Source: an uncultured Saprospiraceae bacterium
GTDB lineage: Bacteria > Bacteroidota > Bacteroidia > Chitinophagales > Saprospiraceae
NCBI GenBank assembly: GCA_937941765.1
Contig: CALDGQ010000017.1
Coordinates: 62,001 to 126,000, forward strand
Reading direction: 5' to 3'
DNA length: 64,000 nt
Below, piece after piece: positions 32,983 to 41,418 of this stretch (the first letter of the stretch is position 1; every line of letters starts with the position of its first letter). The notes under the pieces were generated by a model. The model did no database searches. It was given only the letters and a program-made list of their open reading frames with translations, and was not told the DNA's origin. The position numbers and the translations under genes were made by a program.

Positions 32983-34005
32983 ATGAATAAGCTACTTAGA
33001 TTACTCTTGTTAAGCTTTATTTTAATCACCACTATTTGGTGTTGTACCAGCAACAAAGGTAAAAATATTCCTAATGTTTCACATATTAAAGTTTCTGCCA
33101 ATATAGAACGACTTGAACAGGAAATTTTTGCACTTGACACAACAAATGTGAAGCAAGGATTGGATAAAATCATGAAGGATCACCCTGAATTCATGAATAT
33201 TTACATCAATGTCATTCTTAGGGACTTGACTGCTCCAGGTAAAACACCAGAACAGTTAGTCAAGTCTTTTATCTCTAATCAGCAAATTCGTAGTCTATAT
33301 GATACGTGTCTGATTGTCCACAAAGATATACCCGGATTAGAAAAGGATTTTGAAGAGGCTTTTCGATTTTATAAGCATTATTTTCCTGACCGATTGACAC
33401 CTAAGTTGGTTTCTTATATTTCAGAATTTGGTTTGGGAACGTTTGCTTACGGCGATTCTTTGATTGCAATTGGATGGGACTTTTATTTAGGACCTTCTTT
33501 CCCATATGATGTCAATTATTTTCCAAGATATATTCAAAAAGGAATGACGAAAGATTACATTGTCGCCAAGTCGATGGAAGCGCTGGTCAATAATGAAGTC
33601 GGTGATCCAAAAGGAACCAGATTGGTAGATCATATGATTCACAATGGGAAAATTTTGTACCTGGTTGATAAATTAGTCCCACGAACTCCAGATAGTATCA
33701 AGTTGGTTTACACGCAAGATCAAGTGAATTGGTGTAAAAAAAATGAACTACAAATGTGGTCGCATCTTTTGGGCGAAGACTTGTTGTATTCCAGCAAAAT
33801 GAGAGATTTTCAAAAATTAATTTCACCAAGCCCAAGTTCAGCACCACAAATGCCTCCTGAATCTCCTGGCCGTGTTGCGAACTGGATCGGTTGGCAAATT
33901 GTTGATAGATATATGGAGCGCAATCCTGAAGAAACGTTACAAGATTTGATTGCAGAAACAGATGCTCAATATATTCTCGACAAATCGAAGTATAAGCCCC
34001 GTTAA
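32983..34005 (+). CDS. gldB: Gliding motility lipoprotein GldB
   Basis: The 340-residue lipoprotein has a signal peptide with Cys20/Cys21 (TIWCC). The body matches GldB: FALDTTNVKQGLDKIMKDHP, FPYDVNYFPRYIQKGMT, SMEALVNNEVGDPKGT, LGEDLLYSSKMRDFQKLI, and the end VANWIGWQIVDRYMERNP. GldB is needed for gliding motility in Flavobacterium and is found widely with the T9SS, although its biochemical role is unclear. A TAnnTTTG element precedes it. tatA starts about 100 nt downstream on the same strand. Confidence 0.9.
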   Translation: MNKLLRLLLLSFILITTIWCCTSNKGKNIPNVSHIKVSANIERLEQEIFALDTTNVKQGLDKIMKDHPEFMNIYINVILRDLTAPGKTPEQLVKSFISNQQIRSLYDTCLIVHKDIPGLEKDFEEAFRFYKHYFPDRLTPKLVSYISEFGLGTFAYGDSLIAIGWDFYLGPSFPYDVNYFPRYIQKGMTKDYIVAKSMEALVNNEVGDPKGTRLVDHMIHNGKILYLVDKLVPRTPDSIKLVYTQDQVNWCKKNELQMWSHLLGEDLLYSSKMRDFQKLISPSPSSAPQMPPESPGRVANWIGWQIVDRYMERNPEETLQDLIAETDAQYILDKSKYKPR

Positions 34006-34106
34006 CCGCCGATTTTGCGCTGTTTTAGAGGACTTTTGTACAAAAAATTGTCGTAAATTTGTAAACGATCGACTTATATAGGTCAGTCAAACTAAATACT
34101 AAAATT

Positions 34107-34346
34107 ATGCTATTAGCAATATCTCTTTTAGGAATCCCAGGTGGACCAGAATTAATCATTATTCTTTTTGTGATTCTTTTACTTTTTGGTGGAAGAAAAA
34201 TTCCTGAGTTGATGAAAGGACTTGGAAAAGGAATTCGTGAATTCAATAGCGCCAAAGCTACCATCGAATCTGAAATCAAAGAAGGCATGAAACCGGAAAA
34301 GTCGAAGCCCAAATCTTCAGAGAAATTAGACGATGAGATTATTTAG
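34107..34346 (+). CDS. tatA: Twin-arginine translocase TatA/E subunit
   Basis: The 79-residue protein has one N-terminal transmembrane helix ([18 protein letters not shown], about 12-29), the conserved FGGRKIPEL hinge, and an amphipathic helix ([16 protein letters not shown]). A charged tail follows. This is the normal TatA layout; it forms the pore for folded Tat substrates. tatC is not in the window. A strong terminator follows. Confidence 0.92.
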   Translation: MLLAISLLGIPGGPELIIILFVILLLFGGRKIPELMKGLGKGIREFNSAKATIESEIKEGMKPEKSKPKSSEKLDDEII

Positions 34347-34350
34347 ATAA

Positions 34351-34387
34351 AAAAAGGATGTTTGCTGTTGCGAACATCCTTTTTTTG
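34351..34387 (+). terminator. Intrinsic terminator after tatA
   Basis: AAAAGGATGTT / AACATCCTTTT stem with a T run. Confidence 0.9.
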
Positions 34388-34488
34388 TTTTGTTTAATTG
34401 TCTAGCGTTCCACCTTTACCACTTCTTCTTTTGCATTTTTTCACTACCAAATAGTAATCTAAAGCTGAGCTTTAGATTGCCCAGACGT

Positions 34489-35481
34489 TTATCCTTTCCG
34501 TTTTTTCTTTTTCTTTTTCCCTTTTTTACTAGCCAATTGTTTTTGTTTAAAAGCTGGTGGTTCTACATCATTGACTTTTATCTTAAATGCCAACACTGAA
34601 TTTGCAGGAAGGTCAACTCCTTCTTCTTTTATCGATCTTTGTCCGTAAGCTAACTTTGATGGTATGATAATCCAGCCTTCACTACCATTGTTGAATCCTC
34701 GCAATCCTTCTTCCAGCCCCGGAATTACTTTGTTTTGTCCCAATCGGAATTTCAATGGGTCGGTCGTTGTTGATGCATCAAATTTGGAACCATCCAACAA
34801 ATAGCCTTCGTAATCGATGGTGACCATATCACCATTGACAATTAAATCGCCTTTCCCTTTTTTCTTGACTACGTAGTTGACACCATTTTCGGTTCGCTTC
34901 GTTTTTAGTTTCTTGTCGATGCAATAGTCGTTGATTAATTTTTTGTCTTTTAGAAATTGAGTTTTGACATGCGCTTCATAAGATTGCTTTTCTTTTGCTT
35001 CTATTGTCTTCATGTATTTGCTGTACCCATCATAATCCATAATCCGCTTCATCTTGATTTCAAAAATGAGTGGTGCATTAGGTGGAATCATTTTTCCATC
35101 TCCGGTTTTTCCCATGGCTAATTCTGATGGGATGTATAAAGTACCTTCACTTCCTACTTTGAAAAAAGCCATTCCTAGATCAAGTCCTTTCATGGATGCT
35201 TCATTGCCATATTGAAAAATGAATGGATCGTCTTTTGATGTTTTGTCAAAAGTGGTTCCATCTAACAATTTTCCTACGTAGTCAATCGCGACGTAGTCGC
35301 CTTTTTTTGGTTGATTGCCTTTTCCTTTTTTATCAATGAAATAATATAGACCGTCATCAGATGACAAGGCTTTAATTTTATTTTCCTTGATGTAGGTTTC
35401 TAGTTTTTGGGTATTCTCTTTTTGTGCTTGTAGTGTGAAGCACATTAGGATTAGCGGTATGAGGATAGATAGTGATTTCAT
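34489..35481 (-). CDS. Secreted tandem FKBP-type peptidyl-prolyl isomerase
   Basis: With the start at 35481 the product is 330 residues with a signal peptide (MKSLSILIPLILMCFTLQAQ). An in-frame ATG at 35514 would put a basic MGPRPKKKKK stretch in front and is less likely. Two FKBP domains follow. The first (about 40-150) has GDYVAIDYVGKLLDGTTFDK and a VGSEGTLYIPSELAMGKTG segment. The second (about 200-310) has VTIDYEGYLLDGSKFD, VIPGLEEGLRGFNNGSEGW and LAYGQRS. It is expected to fold proteins in the periplasm. The last residues are a lysine-rich tail (SKKGKKKKKKRKG), which may bind the membrane or cell-wall polymers. Confidence 0.9.
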   Translation of the reverse strand: MKSLSILIPLILMCFTLQAQKENTQKLETYIKENKIKALSSDDGLYYFIDKKGKGNQPKKGDYVAIDYVGKLLDGTTFDKTSKDDPFIFQYGNEASMKGLDLGMAFFKVGSEGTLYIPSELAMGKTGDGKMIPPNAPLIFEIKMKRIMDYDGYSKYMKTIEAKEKQSYEAHVKTQFLKDKKLINDYCIDKKLKTKRTENGVNYVVKKKGKGDLIVNGDMVTIDYEGYLLDGSKFDASTTTDPLKFRLGQNKVIPGLEEGLRGFNNGSEGWIIIPSKLAYGQRSIKEEGVDLPANSVLAFKIKVNDVEPPAFKQKQLASKKGKKKKKKRKG

Positions 35482-35526
35482 TATTTTCTTTTTTTTCTTC
35501 GGGCGTGGCCCCAAGTTAATTTGCTT

Positions 35527-35541
35527 GACCCCGTTGGGGTC
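35527..35541. repeat. Short palindrome GACCCC-GTT-GGGGTC
   Basis: Same core as 17932-17944, located between the double FKBP and the ABC ATPase genes. Confidence 0.65.
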
Positions 35542-35567
35542 TTTCGTGAGCTATTATCCGAATTTAT

Positions 35568-36332
35568 TTAATTAGCTTGTTGAACAATTCTTATAAATTC
35601 ATCGGTCAAAGTTGGTGCTTGCATTTGTTTTCGGAAATCTTCCATGGATGATTGATACAACAATTTGCCTTTATTGATAATGGCCAGATCATCACAGAGC
35701 ATATCGACTTCACTCATAATGTGTGATGAAAAAATAACAGTCTTTCCTTCCTCTTTACAATCTCGAATCATCTGAATAATACTTTCAGCAGTGATTACAT
35801 CCAAACCACTTGTTGGTTCATCAAAAATCACTACCTGAGGATCATGTATCATTGTACGTACGATCGAAACTTTTTGCTTCATCCCTGTCGATAATCTTCC
35901 GATTCTTTTTTTGGCAAAATCATTCATATCTAATAAGTTGAATAATTTTTCTTTTCGTTGTAGATAAACTGACTTTTCAATTTTATACAAATCTGCGAAA
36001 TATTGGATGGCTTCGTTTGGTGTTAATCGGTCATACAACTTTGTGCCACCAGTCAAGAAACCAATAGAAGAACGAACTTCGTTGTCATTTCGTATGACAT
36101 CATATCCATTTACTGTGACACTTCCAGAGGTGGGTTTCAGTATCGTTGATAGCATCCTTAGGGTAGTTGTTTTACCAGCGCCATTAGGTCCGAGTAAAGA
36201 AAAGACCTTCCCTGGTTTGCACTCAAAGCTCACATTATCAACGGCTCTAATACGTTTTTCCGTTGTGTTGAGTTCTTTCTGTAGTTGTTTATTCAATTCA
36301 AAATCCTTACAGAGATTTTCGACTTTGATCAT
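35568..36332 (-). CDS. ABC transporter ATP-binding protein, NatA-like
   Basis: The 254-residue ATPase has Walker A GPNGAGKTT, the Q-loop region FLTGGTKLYDRLTPNE, the signature LSTGMKQKVS, Walker B VVIFDEPTSGLD and the switch His in SSHIMSEVD. The N-terminus with ELNTTEKRIRAVDNVSFE resembles NatA-type sodium exporter ATPases. In the usual arrangement a membrane permease (NatB-like) is adjacent, but here the neighbours are the double FKBP and OmpH, so the partner is encoded elsewhere. The substrate cannot be assigned. It is a single gene. Confidence 0.88.
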   Translation of the reverse strand: MIKVENLCKDFELNKQLQKELNTTEKRIRAVDNVSFECKPGKVFSLLGPNGAGKTTTLRMLSTILKPTSGSVTVNGYDVIRNDNEVRSSIGFLTGGTKLYDRLTPNEAIQYFADLYKIEKSVYLQRKEKLFNLLDMNDFAKKRIGRLSTGMKQKVSIVRTMIHDPQVVIFDEPTSGLDVITAESIIQMIRDCKEEGKTVIFSSHIMSEVDMLCDDLAIINKGKLLYQSSMEDFRKQMQAPTLTDEFIRIVQQAN

Positions 36333-36442
36333 ATGATTGTATTTAACGTTTTGCTAACCAAATATAGGTATCAAGAGCGCTTTTGAAACGTTTTAGCCAT
36401 GATAACCCTTGCCTAAAATTATTAAAGTTCACTTGGTAAAGT

Positions 36443-36450
36443 TACCTTTG
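36443..36450 (+). promoter_or_regulatory. -7 element of the ompH-like gene
   Basis: TACCTTTG (TAnnTTTG), 21 nt before the ATG at 36472. Confidence 0.5.
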
Positions 36451-36471
36451 CCAACCTAAACAAGATTAAAA

Positions 36472-36987
36472 ATGAATAAGTTTATTAAAATATTTACCGT
36501 CGTTATTTGTTTTGCGACATTTTTCACCTCTACTTCTTATGCACAACGTTTTGGATATTTGAATTCTCAGAACTTGTTGGCGGAATACCAAGAAGTCAAA
36601 GATGCAGATAAGCAATTACAAACTTACCAAGAACAAATCACCAAACAGTTTGAAGGAAAAGCGAAAGCTTTGGAAGCAAAATTTGCACAGTACGTTGCGG
36701 ATATGCAAGCTGGAAAAATTCCTCAAAATGAAGCACCTGCTACAGAAGCAGCACTTCAGAAAGAAAGAAATGAATTGTTGGCTTTGGAGCAAAAACTAGC
36801 TGGTGATGTTACTAAAAAACGTCAAGATTTATTAGCACCCATTCTAAGGAAAGTGGATGATGCCATCCGTGCTGTCGGAAAAGAGAATGGTTTTCAATTT
36901 ATTTTTGATGAAAGTATTGGTGCTATTCTTTTTGATGAAAATGCGGAAGATGTAATGCCTTTGGTAAAGGCTAAGTTGGGATTGTAG
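36472..36987 (+). CDS. OmpH/Skp-family periplasmic chaperone
   Basis: The 171-residue product has a signal peptide (cleaved after TSTSYAQ) and the mature start RFGYLNSQNLLAEYQEVKDA, typical of OmpH. A long coiled-coil middle (DKQLQTYQEQITKQFEGKAKALEAKF, about 45-125) and the C-terminal LLAPILRKVDDAIRAVGKENGFQFIFDES complete the fold. Skp-like proteins hold outer-membrane proteins in the periplasm on their way to BAM. A bidirectional terminator separates it from the converging M50 gene. Confidence 0.9.
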   Translation: MNKFIKIFTVVICFATFFTSTSYAQRFGYLNSQNLLAEYQEVKDADKQLQTYQEQITKQFEGKAKALEAKFAQYVADMQAGKIPQNEAPATEAALQKERNELLALEQKLAGDVTKKRQDLLAPILRKVDDAIRAVGKENGFQFIFDESIGAILFDENAEDVMPLVKAKLGL

Positions 36988-37004
36988 ATTCAACACTTAT
37001 CTTC

Positions 37005-37049
37005 AATAAAAAAGCGGAAGCATTGTTAGAATGTTTCCGCTTTTTTATT
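37005..37049. terminator. Bidirectional terminator between ompH-like and M50 genes
   Basis: AAAAAAGCGGAA-CATT / AATG-TTCCGCTTTTTT with T runs on both strands. It overlaps the M50 stop codon. Confidence 0.85.
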
Positions 37050-38163
37050 GAACCTTACTTTGTATTTGTATGAAACTCGATAAATTTCCAACATCAATTA
37101 CTCCAACAATCTGACCTTGTTCTATCACTGGAAGAATATTATAATTTGATTCCATCATCTTGGTATAAGCAGCTCTCAAAGTATTTTCTGCATTAATGGT
37201 TACAAATTCCTTTTTATAAAATTCACTTACCAAATTATTTTCATTCTTATTTTTCATAGCATTTATTACATCGTTTTCATCTAGTGTCCCACAAATTTCA
37301 TTTGCTTCATTAAAGACCAAAAAGTTTTTCTCCAATCCTTTATTTACTAAATCAAATGGACGGCTAATTGGATCATTTAAACTGATCTCAGTGAAAAAAG
37401 AACGAGCAATATCGCCTGCTTTATGGTTTTTAAGAATATTTTCAACCTTAACCATTTTGTATTCATGTCTCGCCACAAGGATGACAAAAATACCCATTAC
37501 ACCTATAATTATATCTCTATAGAAAAAAGCAATTAGTAAAAAAACCACTGCTAAGATTTGGGCTACAATGGTAGCAATCCTCGTTGCAGCAACTTGTCCG
37601 TATTTTATGGATAATAATGATCTAAATATTCTACCTCCATCCATCGGAAATGCAGGCAAGAGGTTGAATGTAAAAAGCATCACATTCAACCAGAATAAAA
37701 GTGAGAGTAAAGAATTTAAATTTGGTAAAACACCTCCAATTCCGCCTCCTAAGAGTTTGTAAATATTGATGCTTCCTGGAGCATAAATATATAACCAAAG
37801 ACCCAATACAATTGCAATCACAATGTTAACTACTGGACCAGCTAATGCAACAAAAAATTCATGGACTGGCTTATCTGGCAATCTTTCTAATCTCGCCATT
37901 CCTCCTACTGGGGATAGAATGATATCTTTGGTCCCCACTCCAAATCTTCTTGCAGAAAGTGCGTGACCAAATTCATGCATCGCAACACAGACAAACATCG
38001 AAATGACCAAAAGGACTAACCAAGATACACCTAGCCATCCCATGTTCCCTGTTTTTCCAACATATAAAATCCAAAAAAACAATAGGCTAAACGACCAATG
38101 TAAATTAACAGGTATTCCAGAAAACTTCGCTATTTGAAAGAGTCCACGCATATATATGTACAA
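37045..38163 (-). CDS. Site-2-protease-type M50 metalloprotease with CBS domains
   Basis: The 372-residue integral membrane protein starts MYIYMRGLFQIAKFSGIPVN (Met5 at 38151 is an alternative start). The zinc-binding HEFGH (63-67) and the second conserved motif NLLPAFPMDGG (167-177) define an intramembrane M50 protease of the SpoIVFB class with about six transmembrane helices. The C-terminal 150 residues are a pair of CBS domains (ISRPFDLVNKGLEKNFLVFN and YTKMMESNYNILPVIEQGQIVGVI), which usually bind adenine nucleotides and regulate the enzyme. The substrate is unknown. Confidence 0.9.
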   Translation of the reverse strand: MYIYMRGLFQIAKFSGIPVNLHWSFSLLFFWILYVGKTGNMGWLGVSWLVLLVISMFVCVAMHEFGHALSARRFGVGTKDIILSPVGGMARLERLPDKPVHEFFVALAGPVVNIVIAIVLGLWLYIYAPGSINIYKLLGGGIGGVLPNLNSLLSLLFWLNVMLFTFNLLPAFPMDGGRIFRSLLSIKYGQVAATRIATIVAQILAVVFLLIAFFYRDIIIGVMGIFVILVARHEYKMVKVENILKNHKAGDIARSFFTEISLNDPISRPFDLVNKGLEKNFLVFNEANEICGTLDENDVINAMKNKNENNLVSEFYKKEFVTINAENTLRAAYTKMMESNYNILPVIEQGQIVGVIDVGNLSSFIQIQSKVQ

Positions 38164-38228
38164 CGCATTAAGTGTACCATAATATTGGTAAAATAATCGA
38201 TTAATTTGGAATAAAGGGCAGAAAGGTG

Positions 38229-38276
38229 AAAAGCCAAGCCATTTTACAACTTAAGTATGTAAATGGCTTGGCCTTT
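38229..38276 (-). terminator. Intrinsic terminator of the acyl-CoA dehydrogenase gene
   Basis: On the minus strand a GCCAAGCCATTTAC / GTAAAATGGCTTGGC stem is followed by TTTT, 21 nt after the stop codon. Confidence 0.75.
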
Positions 38277-38296
38277 CTATGATATTTACTTGCTAA

Positions 38297-39481
38297 TTAA
38301 GCAGGTACGGTTTTATTTGTTTTTGTCGGAACATACAAATCTCCGGTAGTGATCGCTCTTGAAATCACGATTTTCTGAATCTCGGAAGTTCCTTCGTAGA
38401 TCTGAGTAATCTTAGCATCTCGCATCAATCGCTCAACATGATATTCTTTGACAAAACCATATCCTCCATGTACTTGAACTGCTTCTACAGAAGTTTTCAT
38501 CGCTACAGTTGATGCATATAATTTCGCTTGAGAACTAGCTAAATCAAAATTCATGTGCTCATCTTTCAACCATGCAGAACGATAAACCAACAATCTAGCC
38601 GCTTCAATCTCTGTCGCCATATCTGCTAATTTGAAAGCAATCGCTTGATGTCTATTAATCGGTTTACCAAAAGCTTCTCTTTCTTTTGAATATTTTACAG
38701 ACAATTCATATGCACCTGCCGCGATTCCTAATGCTTGAGCTGCAATTCCGATTCTTCCTCCTGATAAAACTTTCATAGCGAATTTGAAACCAAAACCATC
38801 TTCTCCGATTCTATTTTCTTTTGGCACTTTCACATCCGTGTACATAATGCTATGTGTATCTGAAGAGCGGATACCTAATTTATCTTCTTTACCACCGATT
38901 TTGACACCATCCCAGCCAGCTTCAACTATAAAAGCATTGATACCTTTATGTCCTTTTTCAGGATCTGTCTGCGCAATTACTAAATGAACTTTTGAAGAAC
39001 TACCATTGGTAATCCAGTTTTTTGTTCCGTTCAAAATATAGTGGTCGCCTTTGTCAACAGCAGTCGTTCTTTGACTGGTTGCATCACTACCAGCTTCTGG
39101 TTCGGATAAGCAAAAAGCGCCGATCCATTCACCTGTGCAAAGCTTTGTTAGATACTTTTGTTTTTGATCTTCAGTTCCGAATTTTTCTAATCCCCAACAA
39201 ACTAATGAGTTGTTGACAGAAACAATTACAGAACAAGAATTATCCACTTTACTGATTTCTTCCATCGCTAAAACATATGAAATGGTATCCATTCCTCCAC
39301 CTCCATATTTTGGGTCTACCATCATACCTAGGAAACCAAGTTCACCCATTTTACGAACTTGTTCTGTCGGATAGATCATATCTCTATCACGATCAATAAC
39401 GCCTGGCAATAAATCTTTTTGGGCAAATTCACGAGCAGCTTCTTGTACTGCTAGTTGTTCTTCTGATAATTCAAAAATCAT
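38297..39481 (-). CDS. Acyl-CoA dehydrogenase
   Basis: The 394-residue flavoprotein has FAD-binding segments AFCLSEPEAGSDA and WITNGSSSKVHLVIA. The catalytic glutamate is in AKITQIYEGTSEIQK (Glu near residue 370) and the FAD-contacting helix contains VQVHGGYGFVKEYHVERLMRDA. This layout fits short- or medium-chain enzymes of fatty acid oxidation; butyryl-CoA-type specificity is a reasonable guess but not proven. It probably passes electrons to ETF. It is a single gene with a terminator downstream. Confidence 0.93.
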   Translation of the reverse strand: MIFELSEEQLAVQEAAREFAQKDLLPGVIDRDRDMIYPTEQVRKMGELGFLGMMVDPKYGGGGMDTISYVLAMEEISKVDNSCSVIVSVNNSLVCWGLEKFGTEDQKQKYLTKLCTGEWIGAFCLSEPEAGSDATSQRTTAVDKGDHYILNGTKNWITNGSSSKVHLVIAQTDPEKGHKGINAFIVEAGWDGVKIGGKEDKLGIRSSDTHSIMYTDVKVPKENRIGEDGFGFKFAMKVLSGGRIGIAAQALGIAAGAYELSVKYSKEREAFGKPINRHQAIAFKLADMATEIEAARLLVYRSAWLKDEHMNFDLASSQAKLYASTVAMKTSVEAVQVHGGYGFVKEYHVERLMRDAKITQIYEGTSEIQKIVISRAITTGDLYVPTKTNKTVPA

Positions 39482-39556
39482 GAGTCGGAATAATTTGAAA
39501 AGGTTGAAATAATGGTACGAAGATAAAGTAATTAATACAAAATGTATAACGCTAAT

Positions 39557-40858
39557 TTAAACTAGTTGTTCGGGTTCTTGTACGTTAAATTTTGGCTTCA
39601 TGTCCAGAAATGATGCATAATTCTTCACTAAAATAAAAACGGTAATAAATAGGAAGACAGAAACAATCGCAAATGCGTAAATAATATTATTTCCTGTTTG
39701 AAAAAATGCAATTGAAAAGAGACTTAAGAAAAGTATTCGTAATGAAATATTGGTCAAAAAGAAAATACTACTGGTCCGACCATAAACTTGATTTGGAATA
39801 TGGGAAAATAAATAAGTGACGCGCATGATTCTCGTTCCTGCATTCGTAATTCCTAACAACAATAGCATGCCATAAAAAATAACAACACTTTTACTAACAA
39901 ATAAAACAGCAAACAAAATAGCTGTCAGGGTACTTAAAATAATAATCGCCATCGGTATCGTCGTTCTATTGAAAAGTCGACGAATTGCTACGCCTGCAAA
40001 AATAGCACCCACTGCATAATACATTTCGGAAGCTGCATAAACATCTCCAGCTTCATGTAAATGTGATTTGACATAAGTCGCAGCTATAAAAAAAGTAGTT
40101 ATCAATACTGCCACAAACACTGAATAAGATGCCACCCCAAATAAAAAGATCCGGGTGTTATCAATCAAGAATTGATACCCGACTTTTAGCTGAGTGATCA
40201 CACTTCCTTTTTCTATTGTACGACTGACCAAAGGAACATAAGAAATTAGCAATATGATGAAAAACGAGAGCATATAAGTTATGGCATCGAGTGCAAATAT
40301 TTCATGAATTTCCCAAGCTGTAATATTAAATCCTAGATTCAATTTGAATCCAAAAATATTTATTAATCCATCTTGCGTTCCTTCTAACAACATAGCAGCA
40401 CCTGCTCCAGCTAACACTGCAGTTACTTGTCCTTGAATTTCTATATAGGAAGTTACTTCGCCATAATATTTCTCTTCGGTGATCTCTTGCATAAATGCAT
40501 ACAGATTGGGATAGTGTATGTTGTAATTGCAAAAGGTAATGATGAAAACGAGCGCCACCATATACCATGGCAAGTGTCCTAAATAATATCCAAGTGCTGC
40601 AACCGCAATTATTAAACTTCCAACTATAGACGTTACCGCTAAAAATATCTTTTTGCGATTAAACCGATCAATCAAAGTACCACAATAAGGCATCCAGAAC
40701 AGTGAAATAATACTCGATATGACATACATCCAACCAAAAGTGCTCATCTCATCCATCGACACAAAATACCAAGGTATCGCAATCATACTGATCCCTTGCG
40801 CCACTCCAGAAATTGAATTGGCTAAGAAAAGTAAAATAATGGCTTTGAGGTTTTTCAA
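39557..40858 (-). CDS. Major facilitator superfamily transporter
   Basis: The 433-residue protein has about 12 predicted transmembrane helices. The loop 2-3 signature appears as MPYCGTLIDRFNRKKIF (residues about 55-71), a variant of the MFS GxLaDRfgRkr motif. The large central loop and sequences such as FLLTNISLRILFLSLFSIAF suggest the MFS_3 / enterobactin-exporter-like group often annotated as drug or metabolite exporters. The substrate is unknown. The DUF4286 gene lies 90 nt upstream on the same strand and may be co-transcribed. Confidence 0.8.
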   Translation of the reverse strand: MKNLKAIILLFLANSISGVAQGISMIAIPWYFVSMDEMSTFGWMYVISSIISLFWMPYCGTLIDRFNRKKIFLAVTSIVGSLIIAVAALGYYLGHLPWYMVALVFIITFCNYNIHYPNLYAFMQEITEEKYYGEVTSYIEIQGQVTAVLAGAGAAMLLEGTQDGLINIFGFKLNLGFNITAWEIHEIFALDAITYMLSFFIILLISYVPLVSRTIEKGSVITQLKVGYQFLIDNTRIFLFGVASYSVFVAVLITTFFIAATYVKSHLHEAGDVYAASEMYYAVGAIFAGVAIRRLFNRTTIPMAIIILSTLTAILFAVLFVSKSVVIFYGMLLLLGITNAGTRIMRVTYLFSHIPNQVYGRTSSIFFLTNISLRILFLSLFSIAFFQTGNNIIYAFAIVSVFLFITVFILVKNYASFLDMKPKFNVQEPEQLV

Positions 40859-40947
40859 TGGTAATTGATAAATAAATTAAGATCGGAAGTTGCAATAGCG
40901 TCAATATTACAACAATAAACAACAGAATGAGTTTTGAGAATGATAGG

Positions 40948-41265
40948 TTAAGCTTCGTGAGTTGAAACTATTTCCATGACAGATCTGAAGACCACATATT
41001 TTCCTTCATATTTCTCTTTGTAAGCATCTCGCAATGATTTGGAAAAATTGACTTCGTATTTATGTAAGGTCGCCATGTCTTTGCACAAGTATTGAACGGC
41101 ATAAGTAACACCATCCGGATCTTTACTAGTCAGCATTCTACACAACTTGTTTTCGATAAACATTCCTGTTTTCATGACATCAGGAATGTGGACTTCTTGC
41201 ATCCATTTTAACCATTCGTCGTGTATGGAATTTTCTAACTTGGTAGTGACGTTGTATAGTATCAT
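40948..41265 (-). CDS. DUF4286-family protein
   Basis: The 105-residue protein is recognised by MILYNVTTKLENSIHDEWLKWMQEVHIPDVM and the later VTYAVQYLCKDMATLHKYEVN and FRSVMEIV. This small family is common in Bacteroidota and folds like a dimeric ferredoxin-type (ABM/EthD-like) barrel by pattern. The function is unknown. There is no signal peptide, so it is cytoplasmic. A dispersed repeat lies just upstream. Confidence 0.85.
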   Translation of the reverse strand: MILYNVTTKLENSIHDEWLKWMQEVHIPDVMKTGMFIENKLCRMLTSKDPDGVTYAVQYLCKDMATLHKYEVNFSKSLRDAYKEKYEGKYVVFRSVMEIVSTHEA

Positions 41266-41314
41266 TTTGTTTTTTTGAACGGTATATCTTTATGCTGCAA
41301 GTCGCTTTGGATTT

Positions 41315-41349
41315 CGTTTCGTAAATTACCTCAAACAAAAATCGCATAA
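41315..41349. repeat. 35-nt dispersed repeat, copy 2
   Basis: CGTTTCGTAAATTACCTCAA followed by ACAAAAATCGCATAA. Compare 26335-26369; both copies share TTTCGTAAA, CCTCA, ACA and AAATCGCA in order. Confidence 0.5.
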
Positions 41350-41418
41350 CAAGGATATGAAACAATACGAAGATAAATCGCAGAAATTGAATGTGGTATT
41401 ACAAAATATTAATTCACT

